A stretch of 64,000 nt of DNA from Collybia mongolica (taxonomy: Eukaryota; Basidiomycota; Agaricomycetes; Agaricales; Clitocybaceae), in contig JAAXNY010000001.1 of the NCBI GenBank assembly GCA_013420905.1, positions 3,782,001-3,846,000 on the forward strand, given 5' to 3'. Shown here one piece after another: positions 35,507-46,086 of this stretch (position 1 is the stretch's first letter; each line of letters begins with the position of its first letter). The notes beneath the pieces were generated by a model that saw only the letters and a list, made by a program, of their open reading frames with translations, had not been told where the DNA came from and ran no database searches. The position numbers were made by a program, and so were the translations under genes.

Positions 35507-36782
35507 GGGAGGCCTAGGTTGACAATTTGCCACACAGAATGCATCTGTTCTTTGAACATCTCATTTTCTTCTTTGTTGCTGGCAATCAAGAGGAAATTGT
35601 CAACATGTATGGCTGCAATTACAATGCCAGTGGTGGACTTTCTGTAGTAAATGCATGACTCACATGAAAGGCAGGTGAAGTTCCATTTAATCATGTTGTC
35701 ATTGATTGTTTTGTTCCAGATATGTCCACTCTGCTTCATGCCATAAAGGCCACGCTGTAATTCCCACACCCAGTCCTCTTTCCCAGGTTCTTCAAAATCT
35801 CTCAGTTGCTCCATGTATTGTGTTTCACCTTTGGGGAGTGGTCCATATAAGAATGCAGTTTTTATGTCAATTTGAGCTGCATCCCACCCAAGGCTGGCAG
35901 CAATGTGGAGAAGAATATGCCATGATTCGCGCAGTAGGTGAGGCTGTCTTGGTGTAGTCTCACCCATAGATTTGTTCATATCCCTTGAAGACAACATGCA
36001 CTTTGTGACAGACTACTTTGCTGGTTTTGTCATGTTTCAGCTTGAAAACTGGTTTTCCTTTGTGTATTTTCTTGCCTCTTGGGACATCAGGACAGGGGAT
36101 GAGTTTATAAACACCCATTTCCCTGAGTGAATTAAGTTCATCACAATAGCCCACCTCCCACAGTTTTGCATTGGCAGATTCTTTTGCTTCATTCCATGTT
36201 TTAGGTTCATCATCAAGATTGAGGAGTGATGGATCAAGAGTTCTGGCTTTGGTAATTGCAGAGAGAATTCAATTATGATCAATTTTCTCTCCCACTTCCC
36301 TGAGATCAAGGCCCTGAAACATTTGTCAGAGCTTGGCAATTGTGTCCTGTTCAGTCAGTGTGGCATCCATTGTCAGTGCATTGTGTAAATCCTGAGATGC
36401 CTGACAGCATTCTGCATGAGCAGCCTTCACATGACTTGTGCTCTCCATGGAGTCTTGGACAGCTTTTTCAGTGTATGTCTGGAGAGGGTTTTCAGGGTTG
36501 CTTCTTGCAGTTGGGGCTTTTTGCATGTGGTCCCTCTGGCAGGTCAGCACCTGGAGCAGGAGCAGGTAGTTGTTCCACATCTGCATCATTTTCCAGCACT
36601 TCTTCAATTATTTGGTGGTGGTTACTGTCATCATTGTCCATTGCCAGTGGTTTCAGTATGGCAGTTTCAATAATTTGTTGTATATTTTGGGAAGGTGCTG
36701 GGTCTGAGGGCTCCAGCATGCTTATTTGTGGGGGTGGGTGTCCATCATAGCTTTTGAGGAACCTAAATTGGTACGAGCTGTA

Positions 36783-38390
36783 CAGTGGCTCAAAAAACTG
36801 CCCCAATGTTTGTACATTTTTGAAAGATCAATATGGTATGAAGTGCTGACATAAGCAGGGGACCTGGGGTAATTATGTAAGATACTATGACATCGTGGCT
36901 TTCCAATGGACCCTGGATCATGTGATTTGGATCAAAACCCATTAAGCTATAGGCCAAACAAAATGATTACTCATTGGGGCAGTTTTTTGACCCTCTATTA
37001 ATTTTCTATCTAATACTTTGTATGACCACCTTTTGCCTTTATAACTGCTTGTATCCGCCTGGGCATACTTTCTATCAGGTTTTGGCATACCTCTGGTGGA
37101 ATTTCACCCCACTCTTCAGCCAATCTATCCCACAACTCATGTACTCCTTTGGGTGGTGTCGGATATTCTTTAAGACGGCGCTTGAGATGTTCCCAAAGGT
37201 GTTCTATTGGATTCATGTCAGGGGATTGGGCAGGCCAGCCAAGGACTTGAATGTTGTTGTCTTCAAACCACTGTGTGGCCAGTCCAGATGTGTGTTTGGG
37301 GTCGTTATCTTGCTGAAAGTAGCGCTCGCCATCCACCATTTCCAACTTCTCAAAACTTTCCTGAACTCCACTCTCCAAAATTTCACAGTATTGAACCTTG
37401 TCCATGTTCCCCTGCACCTCTATGAGCTTTCCCACTCCATTCCACCCCATACAACCCCATACCATGAGGTTTCCTCCTCCTCCATGTTTGACAGTAGGTG
37501 ATGTTGTTCTATCAGATGGTGGTTCTCCCCTTTGTTTCCAGACATAAACCTTTCCATCTGACCCAATCCTATTGATTTTGGTCTCATCTGTCCATAGAAC
37601 CCTTTTCCAGTCCTCCACAGTCCAGCTTTCATGATATTTTGCAAACTGGAGACGCCGGATGCGATGGGCTCGTTTGAGAAGAGGAGCTTTCCTCTTTGTA
37701 GCAGCATAAAATTGATTTTCCTTGAGTGCATTTCTGACTGTCTGGGGTGTGACAGGATTGGGGATGATGCCATTGATGAATTGGGTAGCCTGAACTGCAT
37801 TATCAAGCTTCCCTGACTTGATTTGACGAATAATTGACTGTTTGTCACGAACAGACAGCTTGGAGGGGCGGCCACCAAGGTTGTTTTCTTTGTTTCCATC
37901 CACATCTTTGCTGATCCTACTGATGGTACCCTTCCCTAGACCAGTTTTCTCCTTGATTTGACGCTGAGAATAGCCCTCATTGAGGAGAGAAACAACAGTA
38001 TTGTGCTGAGCAGTAGAAATGGCTTTCATGATGGTGGTAAGAGGTCAAGAAGATGATTGAACCAATTCCAACATGTCAAATTGATACAAATAAAGTCACA
38101 TGACATTGTTTATTCTTCCCACAGTCCATAATGTTCTTGCATTGGATCATAAATGCCAGAATAATGGAAAATAAGATAAGGGTCAAAAAACTGCCCCAAT
38201 GAGTAGCCATTTTGTTTGGCTTATAGCTTAATGGATATTGATCCAAATCACATGATCCAGGGTCCATTGGAAAGCCACGATGTCATAGTATCTTACATAA
38301 TTACCCCAGGTCCCCTGCTTATGTCAGCACTTCATACCATATTGATCTTTCAAAAATGTACAAACATTGGGGCAGTTTTTTGAGCCACTG
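36783..38390 (-). mobile_element. Tc1/mariner transposon, copy B (intact, inverted)
   Basis: A second 1608-bp copy of the element at 30181, in the opposite orientation, flanked by TA (36781-36782 and 38391-38392). Both terminal repeats and the small TIR differences (ATATCC against AAACCC) match copy A when reversed. Together the two copies bracket a segment of about 5 kb that appears inverted. Confidence 0.92.
37010..38029 (-). CDS. Tc1-type DD34E transposase (copy B)
   Basis: An intact 339-residue frame whose translation is the same as copy A (30542-31561), including LWTDETKIN, QQDNDPKHT and SPDMNPIEHLWE. Identity over the whole length shows the two copies are very young or were homogenised by recombination. 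Confidence 0.93.
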   Translation of the reverse strand: MKAISTAQHNTVVSLLNEGYSQRQIKEKTGLGKGTISRISKDVDGNKENNLGGRPSKLSVRDKQSIIRQIKSGKLDNAVQATQFINGIIPNPVTPQTVRNALKENQFYAATKRKAPLLKRAHRIRRLQFAKYHESWTVEDWKRVLWTDETKINRIGSDGKVYVWKQRGEPPSDRTTSPTVKHGGGGNLMVWGCMGWNGVGKLIEVQGNMDKVQYCEILESGVQESFEKLEMVDGERYFQQDNDPKHTSGLATQWFEDNNIQVLGWPAQSPDMNPIEHLWEHLKRRLKEYPTPPKGVHELWDRLAEEWGEIPPEVCQNLIESMPRRIQAVIKAKGGHTKY

Positions 38391-38506
38391 TATAATTTAT
38401 GTACCTCTTGCAGGTGGAAAGTAAACCTGCATATTTATATCACCTGTTTTAGCCAATATATGTGGCACATGTATCCAAGGTAACCCACCATTAAATTGTA
38501 TCTGTT

Positions 38507-39362
38507 TGTAAGGGGAGCACTAGTTTGTCTACATCTAGTCACTCAGACTAATGTTTCCATATGCTGCTGTACACCTGACTTTGGTGTAATCCTACTAACC
38601 TTGAGACCCCACCCCTTACCCCTTTTGTAGACAGTACATTACTCCTTACAGGAGCCTTACCAGTACACCATTACACACCCAAGTGAGCCTATATTGTATT
38701 CTGACATATCTCCTTAGTTTACCCATTGATGTATCATATATAGCTGGTGCTCATCCTTCAGGGTCTGCACCTTTGCAACACCTTAGGTCCAGGTCATCCT
38801 TGTGCAACTAAGCTGCCTGCATCCTGAGTGCCTCCTTCCATACTGTAAGGGCAACTCCGGCGGAGTGCGCGCGAACTTAGTAGAGCAGGCCGACGCTGGT
38901 GGAGGGGATCCTAAGAGATGTATTCACTTGTACGACATATGTACTACTCACCTGGTGGAGGGGATCCTAAGAGAATTCTCTGAGGAGCCTCCATCAGGGG
39001 GGGTGTGCTATATACCTAGTACTACATTAAATACACGTTCCCGGTGCGGTACGACGACACGCGTTGGGCTAGCGAAGGTCACGTGACCGTGCCCTTGATA
39101 GTCCGAACAAGTGCGAAGTCCGGCGGCGAACTGCGCGCGAAGTAGAGAGTGGGGGTGCGTGTGGGCGTAGGTAATGAACGTGCGATGTAGTGAATGTAAT
39201 CGAGTGAGCGCGAAGTAGAAGTCGGCGGAGTGAGATTCGGCGAAGTAAGGCTAGATTGGCGAAGTAAGGCGGAAATGGAGTTCCCCTTACACATACATGG
39301 TTGATCTTGCCATGCACATCACCCTCCCTCTGAAAGCACTTGTGGCAACACTGCCCCTTACA
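38507..39362. repeat. Solo LTR, family A (interrupted)
   Basis: Begins TGTAAGGGGAGCAC and ends GCCCCTTACA, with near-matching 5-bp flanks CTGTT and CTATT. Sequence features shared with the copies at 51764 and 51984 (CATCTAGTCACTC, CACCTTTGCAA, TTAGGTCCAGG-like blocks) place all three in one LTR family, probably Gypsy-type. It is split by another LTR at 38844-39291; without that insert it is about 400 bp. Confidence 0.75.
38844..39291. repeat. Solo LTR, family B, nested in family A
   Basis: A 448-bp insert starting TGTAAGGGCAACTCC and ending GGAGTTCCCCTTACA, bordered on both sides by CATAC (38839-38843 and 39292-39296). The paralogous LTR at 52k shows the uninterrupted site (CCTTCCCTACATGG). 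The 5-bp duplication and TG...CA ends fit an LTR. It contains two copies of CTGGTGGAGGGGATCCTAAG and is GC-richer than its host. Confidence 0.75.
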
Positions 39363-39520
39363 CTATTCCTTTAGAATTTCAGAGTCCTATTTTTTAAAAG
39401 TGATATATATTTACCTGTGTTGGAGCCTCTTCTTGGAGATCAGGAGAAAGAGGTAGCCTTATGGACCTGTTCCAGCAGTTTGAGAAGCTTAAAAATGGAC
39501 AAAAGTTACATTTGAGTATA

Positions 39521-39734
39521 CATTACAAAAAACTGTCCCAATGATTGATTATTTTGTTTTATTTATTATTCCATCAATATTTGTCCAAATCACATGATCC
39601 AGGGGTCACATGAAAGCTGAGACAATGCAGTATAATAAATAATTCCTGAAGGATGGTATTACTAGTGACTGTTGTGTTATTAGGAAAATATTAAGAAATG
39701 GCCAAACATTGGGACAGTTTTGAGTGAGCAACTG
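39521..39734. mobile_element. MITE related to the Tc1 terminal repeat
   Basis: A 214-bp element with TA at both ends (39519-39520 and 39735-39736). Its ends carry AAAAAACTGTCCCAATG and the reverse complement CATTGGGACAGTTTT. The inside aligns with a single terminal repeat of the Tc1 elements (shared CAAATCACATGATCCAGG). It has no coding capacity. Confidence 0.75.
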
Positions 39735-40861
39735 TATAAATTGACATATTTACCAATTTGATAGGCTTGCCTTCTTCTTTCATTTCTTCTGGCAGCCTTA
39801 GCCTGAGCCATGGCTTCATCATGACACATAATGGGTACAACTCACTATATTTGACTAGTAGAACAATATAAATTAACAAAAATATTACAGTAATGGGTAG
39901 AAACTAATTCAAGTTTAAAACAAGCTACACCAGCATGTTTTGTGAGCAAAGTCTTGATAGAGGAACTGGTACAACTGAGTTTGAATCTCAATATAACCTC
40001 TTGCAATTGAAAAGAAGGCTTAGTCACCCTGCAATTGATCCTATCTACACTTGTCCATATATGCTCTGAAAGGAAACTTGGTGAAAAATATATAATGTGT
40101 CATTGGAATTGAGGTTTTCATTGCTTTCTTGCACACATGGCTAGCTACCATGTTCCTTCTCTCTTGGAGCATCTGAATACTGTATGTTTCTTATCACCAT
40201 CTGAAATTTGGTTTTCACTCACCAAAGTTAGTATTGGGTATGTTTGGGTTTGGTTGTGCTACATCTTGTGCAACAGCTGATTGAATTGCAATCAAGGGAT
40301 TTTTGACATGAAAGAAGCCATGCATGCCATGTTAATACTTTCAAACACTGAGAAGGCACATACTAATTCTGAAAAAGGAGGATGAGATTCAATGATGCAT
40401 TGTGTATTTCTCACCAAGTTCTGATTGGGACATATATGGATAAGTGTAGATATAATCATTCCAGATGACTCAGCACCTCATTTTCAATTGCAAGAGGTCA
40501 CCTGTGGGTTTAAACTCAGCTTCACCAGTCCTTATACACAGGTTTCACCTTGTTAATAAGCAATGGTCACAAGTCTACATGTTAGAGTCTGGAAGCACTG
40601 TGAGCTCCATAGAGGATGAATTTACAACCCCCCTTTCCTTACTTAAGCAGTGGGAAGTCATCTTTATAAAGTATAAATTTCATCCCATCATAACAACAGA
40701 AATATAATGAATTTCATTTACAAATATTGGGAAATTCAACCCTTAGGGTGGGTAAAAAGAGATGATTTTCCCCCTTGAAAGTATGTATTTTATTGGCTGA
40801 ATTCAAGCCATAGAATGTCCCAAGTCAGCACCTTTAGATTCATCCACTATTCATACCCTGG
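39735..40861. other. Non-coding region with a diverged inverted repeat
   Basis: No gene. Segments near 39935-40070 and 40428-40550 are related in opposite orientation, sharing ACCTCTTGCAATTGAAAA and ATCTACACTTRTCCATATAT-like blocks. This may be the pair of arms of a degraded DNA element. Confidence 0.45.
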
Positions 40862-41205
40862 ATGAATTTCATACCTCTAAAGGCAATATTAACCATGTTA
40901 TCCCAGGATAAATTCTTCACCAAAGCTGGATTAAATAAATGGCTTTTATTCATCCTTTTCCTCAGAATGAATTTCATACTTCTAAAGGTGGGATTAGTTA
41001 AAATATCTCTGGATGAATTCTTCACCAAAACTGGATTAAATAAATGGCTTTTATTCATCCCTTGTCTTAGAATGAATTTCATACTTTTAAAGGTGGGATT
41101 AGCTACAGTATCTCTGGATGAATTCTTCACCATAACTGGATTAATTCTATGGCTCTCAATTCATCCCCTTGCTCATAATGAATTTCATACCCTTGAGTTT
41201 GGATG
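40862..41205. repeat. Tandem repeat, period about 105 bp
   Basis: ATGAATTTCATAC recurs at 40862, 40967, 41072 and 41178, giving spacings of 105, 105 and 106 bp. Each unit also contains GGATGAATTCTTCACC and TGGATTAAATAAATGG. Because 105 is a multiple of three, open frames run through it on both strands, but they are repeat artefacts or unknown. Confidence 0.8.
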
Positions 41206-41407
41206 ATTTTCAACAATTTTTGGGGGACTTTTCAGACTGGGGAGCAGGAAATATTCATCCACTGAATGCAATAATTATATTGCCTAAAATATAGCCTTTT
41301 CTAACTGAAAGTCATCCACTAGAGTGCCAAAAAAATCCAATTATATATGAAAAAAATATGGTATCTGTATGGTTTATCAATTAGAAGATTTTGGAAAATT
41401 CTCCTAC

Positions 41408-42310
41408 TCAGAAGTTCTCCTCTTCTAGGTCTGATTCACCTGTCATGTCCTCATCCCCATCCTCATTGCCCTTGCCCTCATCCCCGTCCTCTCGGTCCCC
41501 ATTTCCTATGGCTGTGTCCATGTCATCACTCTCGCCGTGTTCACTTCCATCCTCATCTGCTTCCATTTCTCGATCATCATCATCTGTGTTATTGGCGAGT
41601 GTTGAGGGTGGTGGTAGATATCTGCGACGACGAGCATAGGCGCGCCTGTTTTTGAGGTTGTATTTTATAAATTCCTCGACGGGCCAGCCATGGGCAAATC
41701 GGTTCAGATACTCGTGACGCTTTCGAGCCTGACAACTTTGTTAGTCAAAGGGAGGGTAAATAACAGGAGACTTACTACAGCAATTATTCGGGCTATTATT
41801 GGTTTGGGTTGTCGGTGCCATGAAAGGCTGTAATCGATCCCTGCCGTGGCAGTCAATTCACGAACAGAACGCTATAGATAATCAGATAGATTCCGTGAAT
41901 AAAAATGAAACTTACGCGAATTGATGTATATAAATCCTGGTCATCTTCTAAACACATTGCAAACTGTAAGTTAAATTTCTTTCTGCTAGAGCCGCGCGCT
42001 GGCTGTGGTATCAAGTCCGATGTTATCTCTTTTGCAGCGGCAGATTTGCGCAGGGCGTCGTTCTCGGCTGATGGTATTGACGAAGTTGAGCGCACATTGA
42101 AGAAGAAATAAATCGGACGTAGGTACCTTGTAGTTTCTTCAGCTTAGCTTGTAGGGTCATGGTCTGTGCCGCTTCAGGTGTAATACAATTAGTGAAATCA
42201 TCCTACTAGAGGAAGTGGCAACTACCTAATACTTTATTTTTGGCAGGAGTTGACCCCGACTTGACCTTGCCACCACGCTTATTGACTTTCGATGCTGAGG
42301 ATTTAGCCAT
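41408..42310 (-). CDS. Small spliced protein with acidic tail
   Basis: I do not recognise a named family. Five exons can be joined in phase by GT-AG introns. The start is MAKSSASKVNKRGGKVK (basic), followed by a short coiled-coil-like segment TMTLQAKLKKLQAENDALRK. A globular part contains FAMCLEDDQDLYTSIRRSV, IDYSLSWHRQPKP and FAHGWPVEEFIKYNLKNRR. The end is strongly acidic (DDDDREMEADEDGSEHGES). The pattern of a short helical protein with a basic start near a Tnp2 transposase is common in agaricomycete transposon-rich regions. It may be a transposon accessory protein. Confidence 0.55.
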
Positions 42311-42655
42311 GAGGATTGTGAGGATTGAGTTGTTGAGGGAGAGGAGAGATGTCTTACATCCTTAAGAATTCGACCATGGATATGCTCCATGGTTAGGCAC
42401 TATTGACGCGGAAGCGGAAAACACAAAATCTTGACACTAGTGCAAGGGTCGGAATGAGGAATTCCGACTCCAATTCACTTAATTGTCGCTTGATGAGTTC
42501 TAATGTCGGATATTGGGGCAGAGGGTTTTGCTATCGCGGCTCCACGGATCTCTGAACAAGTGTCGGAAAAGACACCCATAGAGTAGTGAAATCACATATA
42601 GTGTTATATATTTGAGTTAGTAAAATTATAGCTCGTTATCCTAAACGCATACCTC

Positions 42656-43159
42656 ATGCCTACCATGTCTCGTTCCTCAATACTTCACAGTGGTGTTGCG
42701 AGTCCGTGCATCAACGAGGATGGCCACAACACCATAGAAAATGTGACAGAGCCCGAAACAGACTCTGACCGCGAACAATCCATTGGTCCAGAAAATCAAC
42801 TTGGGCTACCGGAATACGTCGGGTGGGTTCCATATTGTTCCAACGCCTCCAGTAGGGAGGCCAGTACAACCAAAGAAATAGGTATAGATCAGTTTGACGA
42901 GTGGCGCTAAGGCTGAACATCGGATGCAGGTGATAATAATCATGTCAAGAATTCCGGGAAAATCTCTGAGGATGGCAAGGGGGAAATGGGAGTCAGCATT
43001 ATTCAATCTGTGAAAGACAAGGTATGTGCAACACTTAACTGCATTTCGGTTGTATAATTGATCATGAAAAGGATATTACAATACATATACACGTTGAAGG
43101 TGGAAGCCTAGTAAACCCAGTATTTAACTTCAATTTCCAACAAAAAAGGCAGCAGGGAA
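42656..43159 (+). CDS. Possible short spliced gene
   Basis: A frame from ATG 42656 (MPTMSRSSILHSGVASP) can be joined over a GT-AG intron (from about 42881 to 42930) to GDNNHVKNSGKISEDGKG and VKDK, then stops soon after another candidate intron. It is acidic and low in complexity. I see no domain and cannot exclude chance. Confidence 0.25.
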
Positions 43160-43299
43160 GTAAACTGGGCCGTAGGATAATAGAAAAAGGAAGACAGCAT
43201 AAACGACAGAAATTAAGTCATACTTAGGATAGGATGTGGGCATGTCAATTATCAAGCAATGTATATATTATAGAAGGATTATGTTAATAGTGCCCCTAC

Positions 43300-45901
43300 T
43301 TATTTTGCACGAGTTTTTCGAGCCTCCTCACGAAGGCTGGCCATCAGCTCACCACCACGGGCTTTCTCATCCTTAGTCTCAATACCAACACAGAGTTTGT
43401 TGGGATTGAGCTCAAAATGCTCCTCCGACAAACTCTCGTGGCCATCCTCTGTCCGGTTGATCACAGCTAAAAGAACAAATGCATTGTCACCATCATATCG
43501 ATGGTGAATTCGCCGGACATATTTACCACAATGCTCGCCCTCAATTACAAGAAGCAAGCCATTGTCGCGTGTTGGATTGGGATGTTTCAGAGTAACTTGC
43601 TCTGGTGACAAGAGTTCTGAAGTGGTATAATGCGTGGAACGGATGGATAACTCTCCATCTGTCTCCACGACCGAAGCGGCTACCTCCTTGCTCTTCCGTT
43701 TCCCTTCAGTGACCAGCACTTTCACCTTTCGACCAACCAGGCGCATGTCTAATAGTGGGTGGATGGGGCCTTGCGGCTGTGGTGAAGGGAGTGGGGAATA
43801 TATCCGGGTACTTGGCCCAGCCTCGAGGGGTGGGAGCGGTGTGAGTGGAGTCCTTGACGATGGATTCCAAGCTGGCGTGAGGTAGTGGAAGTCGGGCATT
43901 GGAGTGCCACTTCCGGATGGCTCGGGGATAGGCTGTGAGGCCACTGGTGGGTGATTTGTGATAAAATGAGCGGGAAGGGGTGTAAATATTTTATTTTTGG
44001 TGGGGGCGAAGTCATATAATTTACGATGAGAGCTTAATGAAAATGAGGCCAAGCTGACTATCAGTAGATATGAAATGACTTACCGCACTTCCACAATATC
44101 ATCGTAGTCCAGAACCTGCTTGTTGAAGGGATTTGCTGGGTTGAGGTGCATAAATTGCACAGTTACTTTGAGGCCACTCAAAGTCTCCTGCGACTGCTGA
44201 ACATCCTGGACAACTGCATGGTAACCTCTCATTGCGTGACCTTTCTTCTGAACTATGACTTCCATGCCTTTCCAGGGCGTATGGTCGCGCTTCATAAGGC
44301 CTGTCAATTCGTCGTCTGATACCGGAGCGTGTCCATGGAGTGTAATCAGTGGGCTGATAACTTTGATCCAATTCCTATGGACTTCGTTTGGCTGTTGGAC
44401 ATTAATTAGTAGTTACTCGAAAATATATCAACTGTTTAGTTACCTTTAGTGCGTTGTGAAGGACAAAATCCTCATGTACCTCTTGTTCCAGCCGTTCGGT
44501 AATAGAGACCATTTGTTCTTCAACCCCTACCACCCATCCCTGTTCCCCTCGCAGAGGGCCGCTCTGCACTTCAACAAAGTGGCCCGGAGCTATATACTTC
44601 CACACATTAGACCACTGGAACATCTTTTGACCCTCCCCATTCATAAGATCTATTTCCACAGAGCGAGTTCCTATAGCTTTGATAATCCCGTTGTTTCTTG
44701 ATGACTTGATCACCACTTCTTCACCTTCGAAGAATTTCCATTCCGTGGGGCAAGGGAATTGTGCTGTTGCGATATGGGGGTGGGGGGATCTTAAGAATTT
44801 GTCAAGTATATCACTTGGCATTGAGAGTGGCTTGGTGTCAATGGGGACAGAAATTGAGTGGAAATGATAAGTTCGACGTTCAAGGGAGTGGTCGAATATG
44901 CGATTGAAGACAGAGGCCGTTCCATCTTCTCTATATTCAACGCGCGCATTGGGATAATTCGCCATGGTGTTGACCTCCGTCCCAAGGTCGAATAAGGCAG
45001 GGTTTGTGCGGGTAAGAGGTCGTTTCCTTTTCTTAGAGGAAGAGGACTTATTTTGAGGGAAGTGGGGGAGACGGGGAACTAAAAGGAGGGTAGCTTTCCC
45101 CCAGTTCTCAGTAGACAGAACATATCCAACGTCCCCTTTGTATAGCCCCCGATTGACTGTGACCCAGTCTCCAATTGATGGAGACCCTCCATGCATCTCC
45201 ATATCCAGCAATTGTGTCCATTCCTCTGTCCTAATCCCAAAAAGACCATCATGGGGACGAATTATCGTTGGGGCTGAATATAGAAGTGTCGAAAGCTCGG
45301 TGTTCATGGCAGCCTCAATGTAAAACCAGCCTTGTATAGCATCTCGGGTGAATGCTGATCGCAACCTGTGAACTGGAAGTGCATTCTGGAAGAGGTAAAT
45401 AACGGCCTCCTCCTCCCTCCCCAGCTGGAGGCGGAAAATAAGGTATTTCTGTAAGAGGTATCACAAAATGCGGTGGTGAAGACTCACAGTGCAGCGGACC
45501 CTTAGCAATGGATAATCCGAGTTGACTGGACCGCGTATGGTGTTGATGGGTAGGTCATCCGATTCAATGTCTGATCCTGGCCCATAATCGTGCGCTGGGC
45601 GTTGGGCGCGTGAACGTTCCAATATCCCCTCCAAAAGGTCGTCTAGTTGGCCATCCTGGGCATGAGATCTCACCACTGATGTAGATGGTCTCGCCGTGCT
45701 TTGGGATTCTACAGTGTCGTCCCTGTCAATGAAGTCATCTGGCATGTCGGGGTGTTAGCAGGTCCCAAGCACTACGAAGGCGGGGGGGGGCGCACCGAGG
45801 TCCTGATCTTCCTCAAATCCTTCATTATCCTCCTTGTCATCCACCTGAGCCTCAAGGTCAACAAAGCCGCGTGCTATGTTAAGGATCTTCTTGCCTGTCA
45901 T
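43300..45901 (-). CDS. Spt5-like protein with KOW motifs
   Basis: Spliced frames read like the NGN-KOW part of transcription elongation factor Spt5. From the N-terminus: MTGKKILNIARGFVDLEAQ, acidic DDFIDRDD, DYPLLRVRC, AFTRDAIQGWFYIEA (NGN-like), GDWVTVNRGLYKGDVGYV (KOW), FFEGEEVVIKSSRNNGIIKA, PGHFVEVQSGPLRGEQGWV (KOW), TPWKGMEVIVQKKGHAMRGY (KOW) and a last KOW-like GLLLVIEGEHCGKYVRR. The CTR repeats and much of the acidic N-terminus of true Spt5 are missing. An intron with a CTAAC branch (45729-45785 region) removes an in-frame TAA. A further 5' exon may reach into the foldback repeat at 46087. It lies inside a transposon cluster, so it may be a duplicated or captured copy and not the housekeeping gene. 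Confidence 0.65.
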
Positions 45902-46086
45902 CCCTGCAGCAGTGTCCTTAAGTTTCCTAAGGGCATTAGATTTTTTTGTTAGTCTATCTTTATTACTATCATTATCATTCGTGTTGGTTTTTTGTTTTAA
46001 TACACTACTACATTGATATATACTAATAAACTAATGAATCATACTTACGAAGTAGTCGACAAGGAGGGAGTGGTGGCTCCAACAGA

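Larger units (their letters stand above)
33060..36782 (-). mobile_element. Ty1/Copia retrotransposon, 3' half (inverted, decayed)
   Basis: Read on the minus strand from 36782, the sequence starts AGCTCG... as SSYQFRFLKSYDGH and continues as the linker after integrase. Reverse transcriptase follows (VYKLIPCPDVPRGKKI; LGWDAAQIDIKTAFLYG; RGLYGMKQSGHIW; IAAIHVDNFLLIA in place of YVDD). A LINE interrupts it at 33943-35506. After that come SVKWDHKNRTVTLSQTALID, SYRSLIGCLLYLT and RNase H (FTDSNWANCLDTRHSIGGY, SSCEAEYMAA, then VKHVDIKYHFLREH). The frame is broken in places. The 3' LTR is not recognisable. This half joins exactly to the 5' half that ends at 30180. Confidence 0.88.

Noticed and set aside
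38507..39362. TGTAAGGGG...CCCCTTACA blocks as DNA-transposon MITEs
   Set aside because: The TG...CA ends and 5-bp target duplications fit solo LTRs better than any DNA transposon class I know.
40862..41205. CRISPR-like array
   Set aside because: Units are 105 bp tandem repeats without distinct spacers, in a eukaryotic transposon region.
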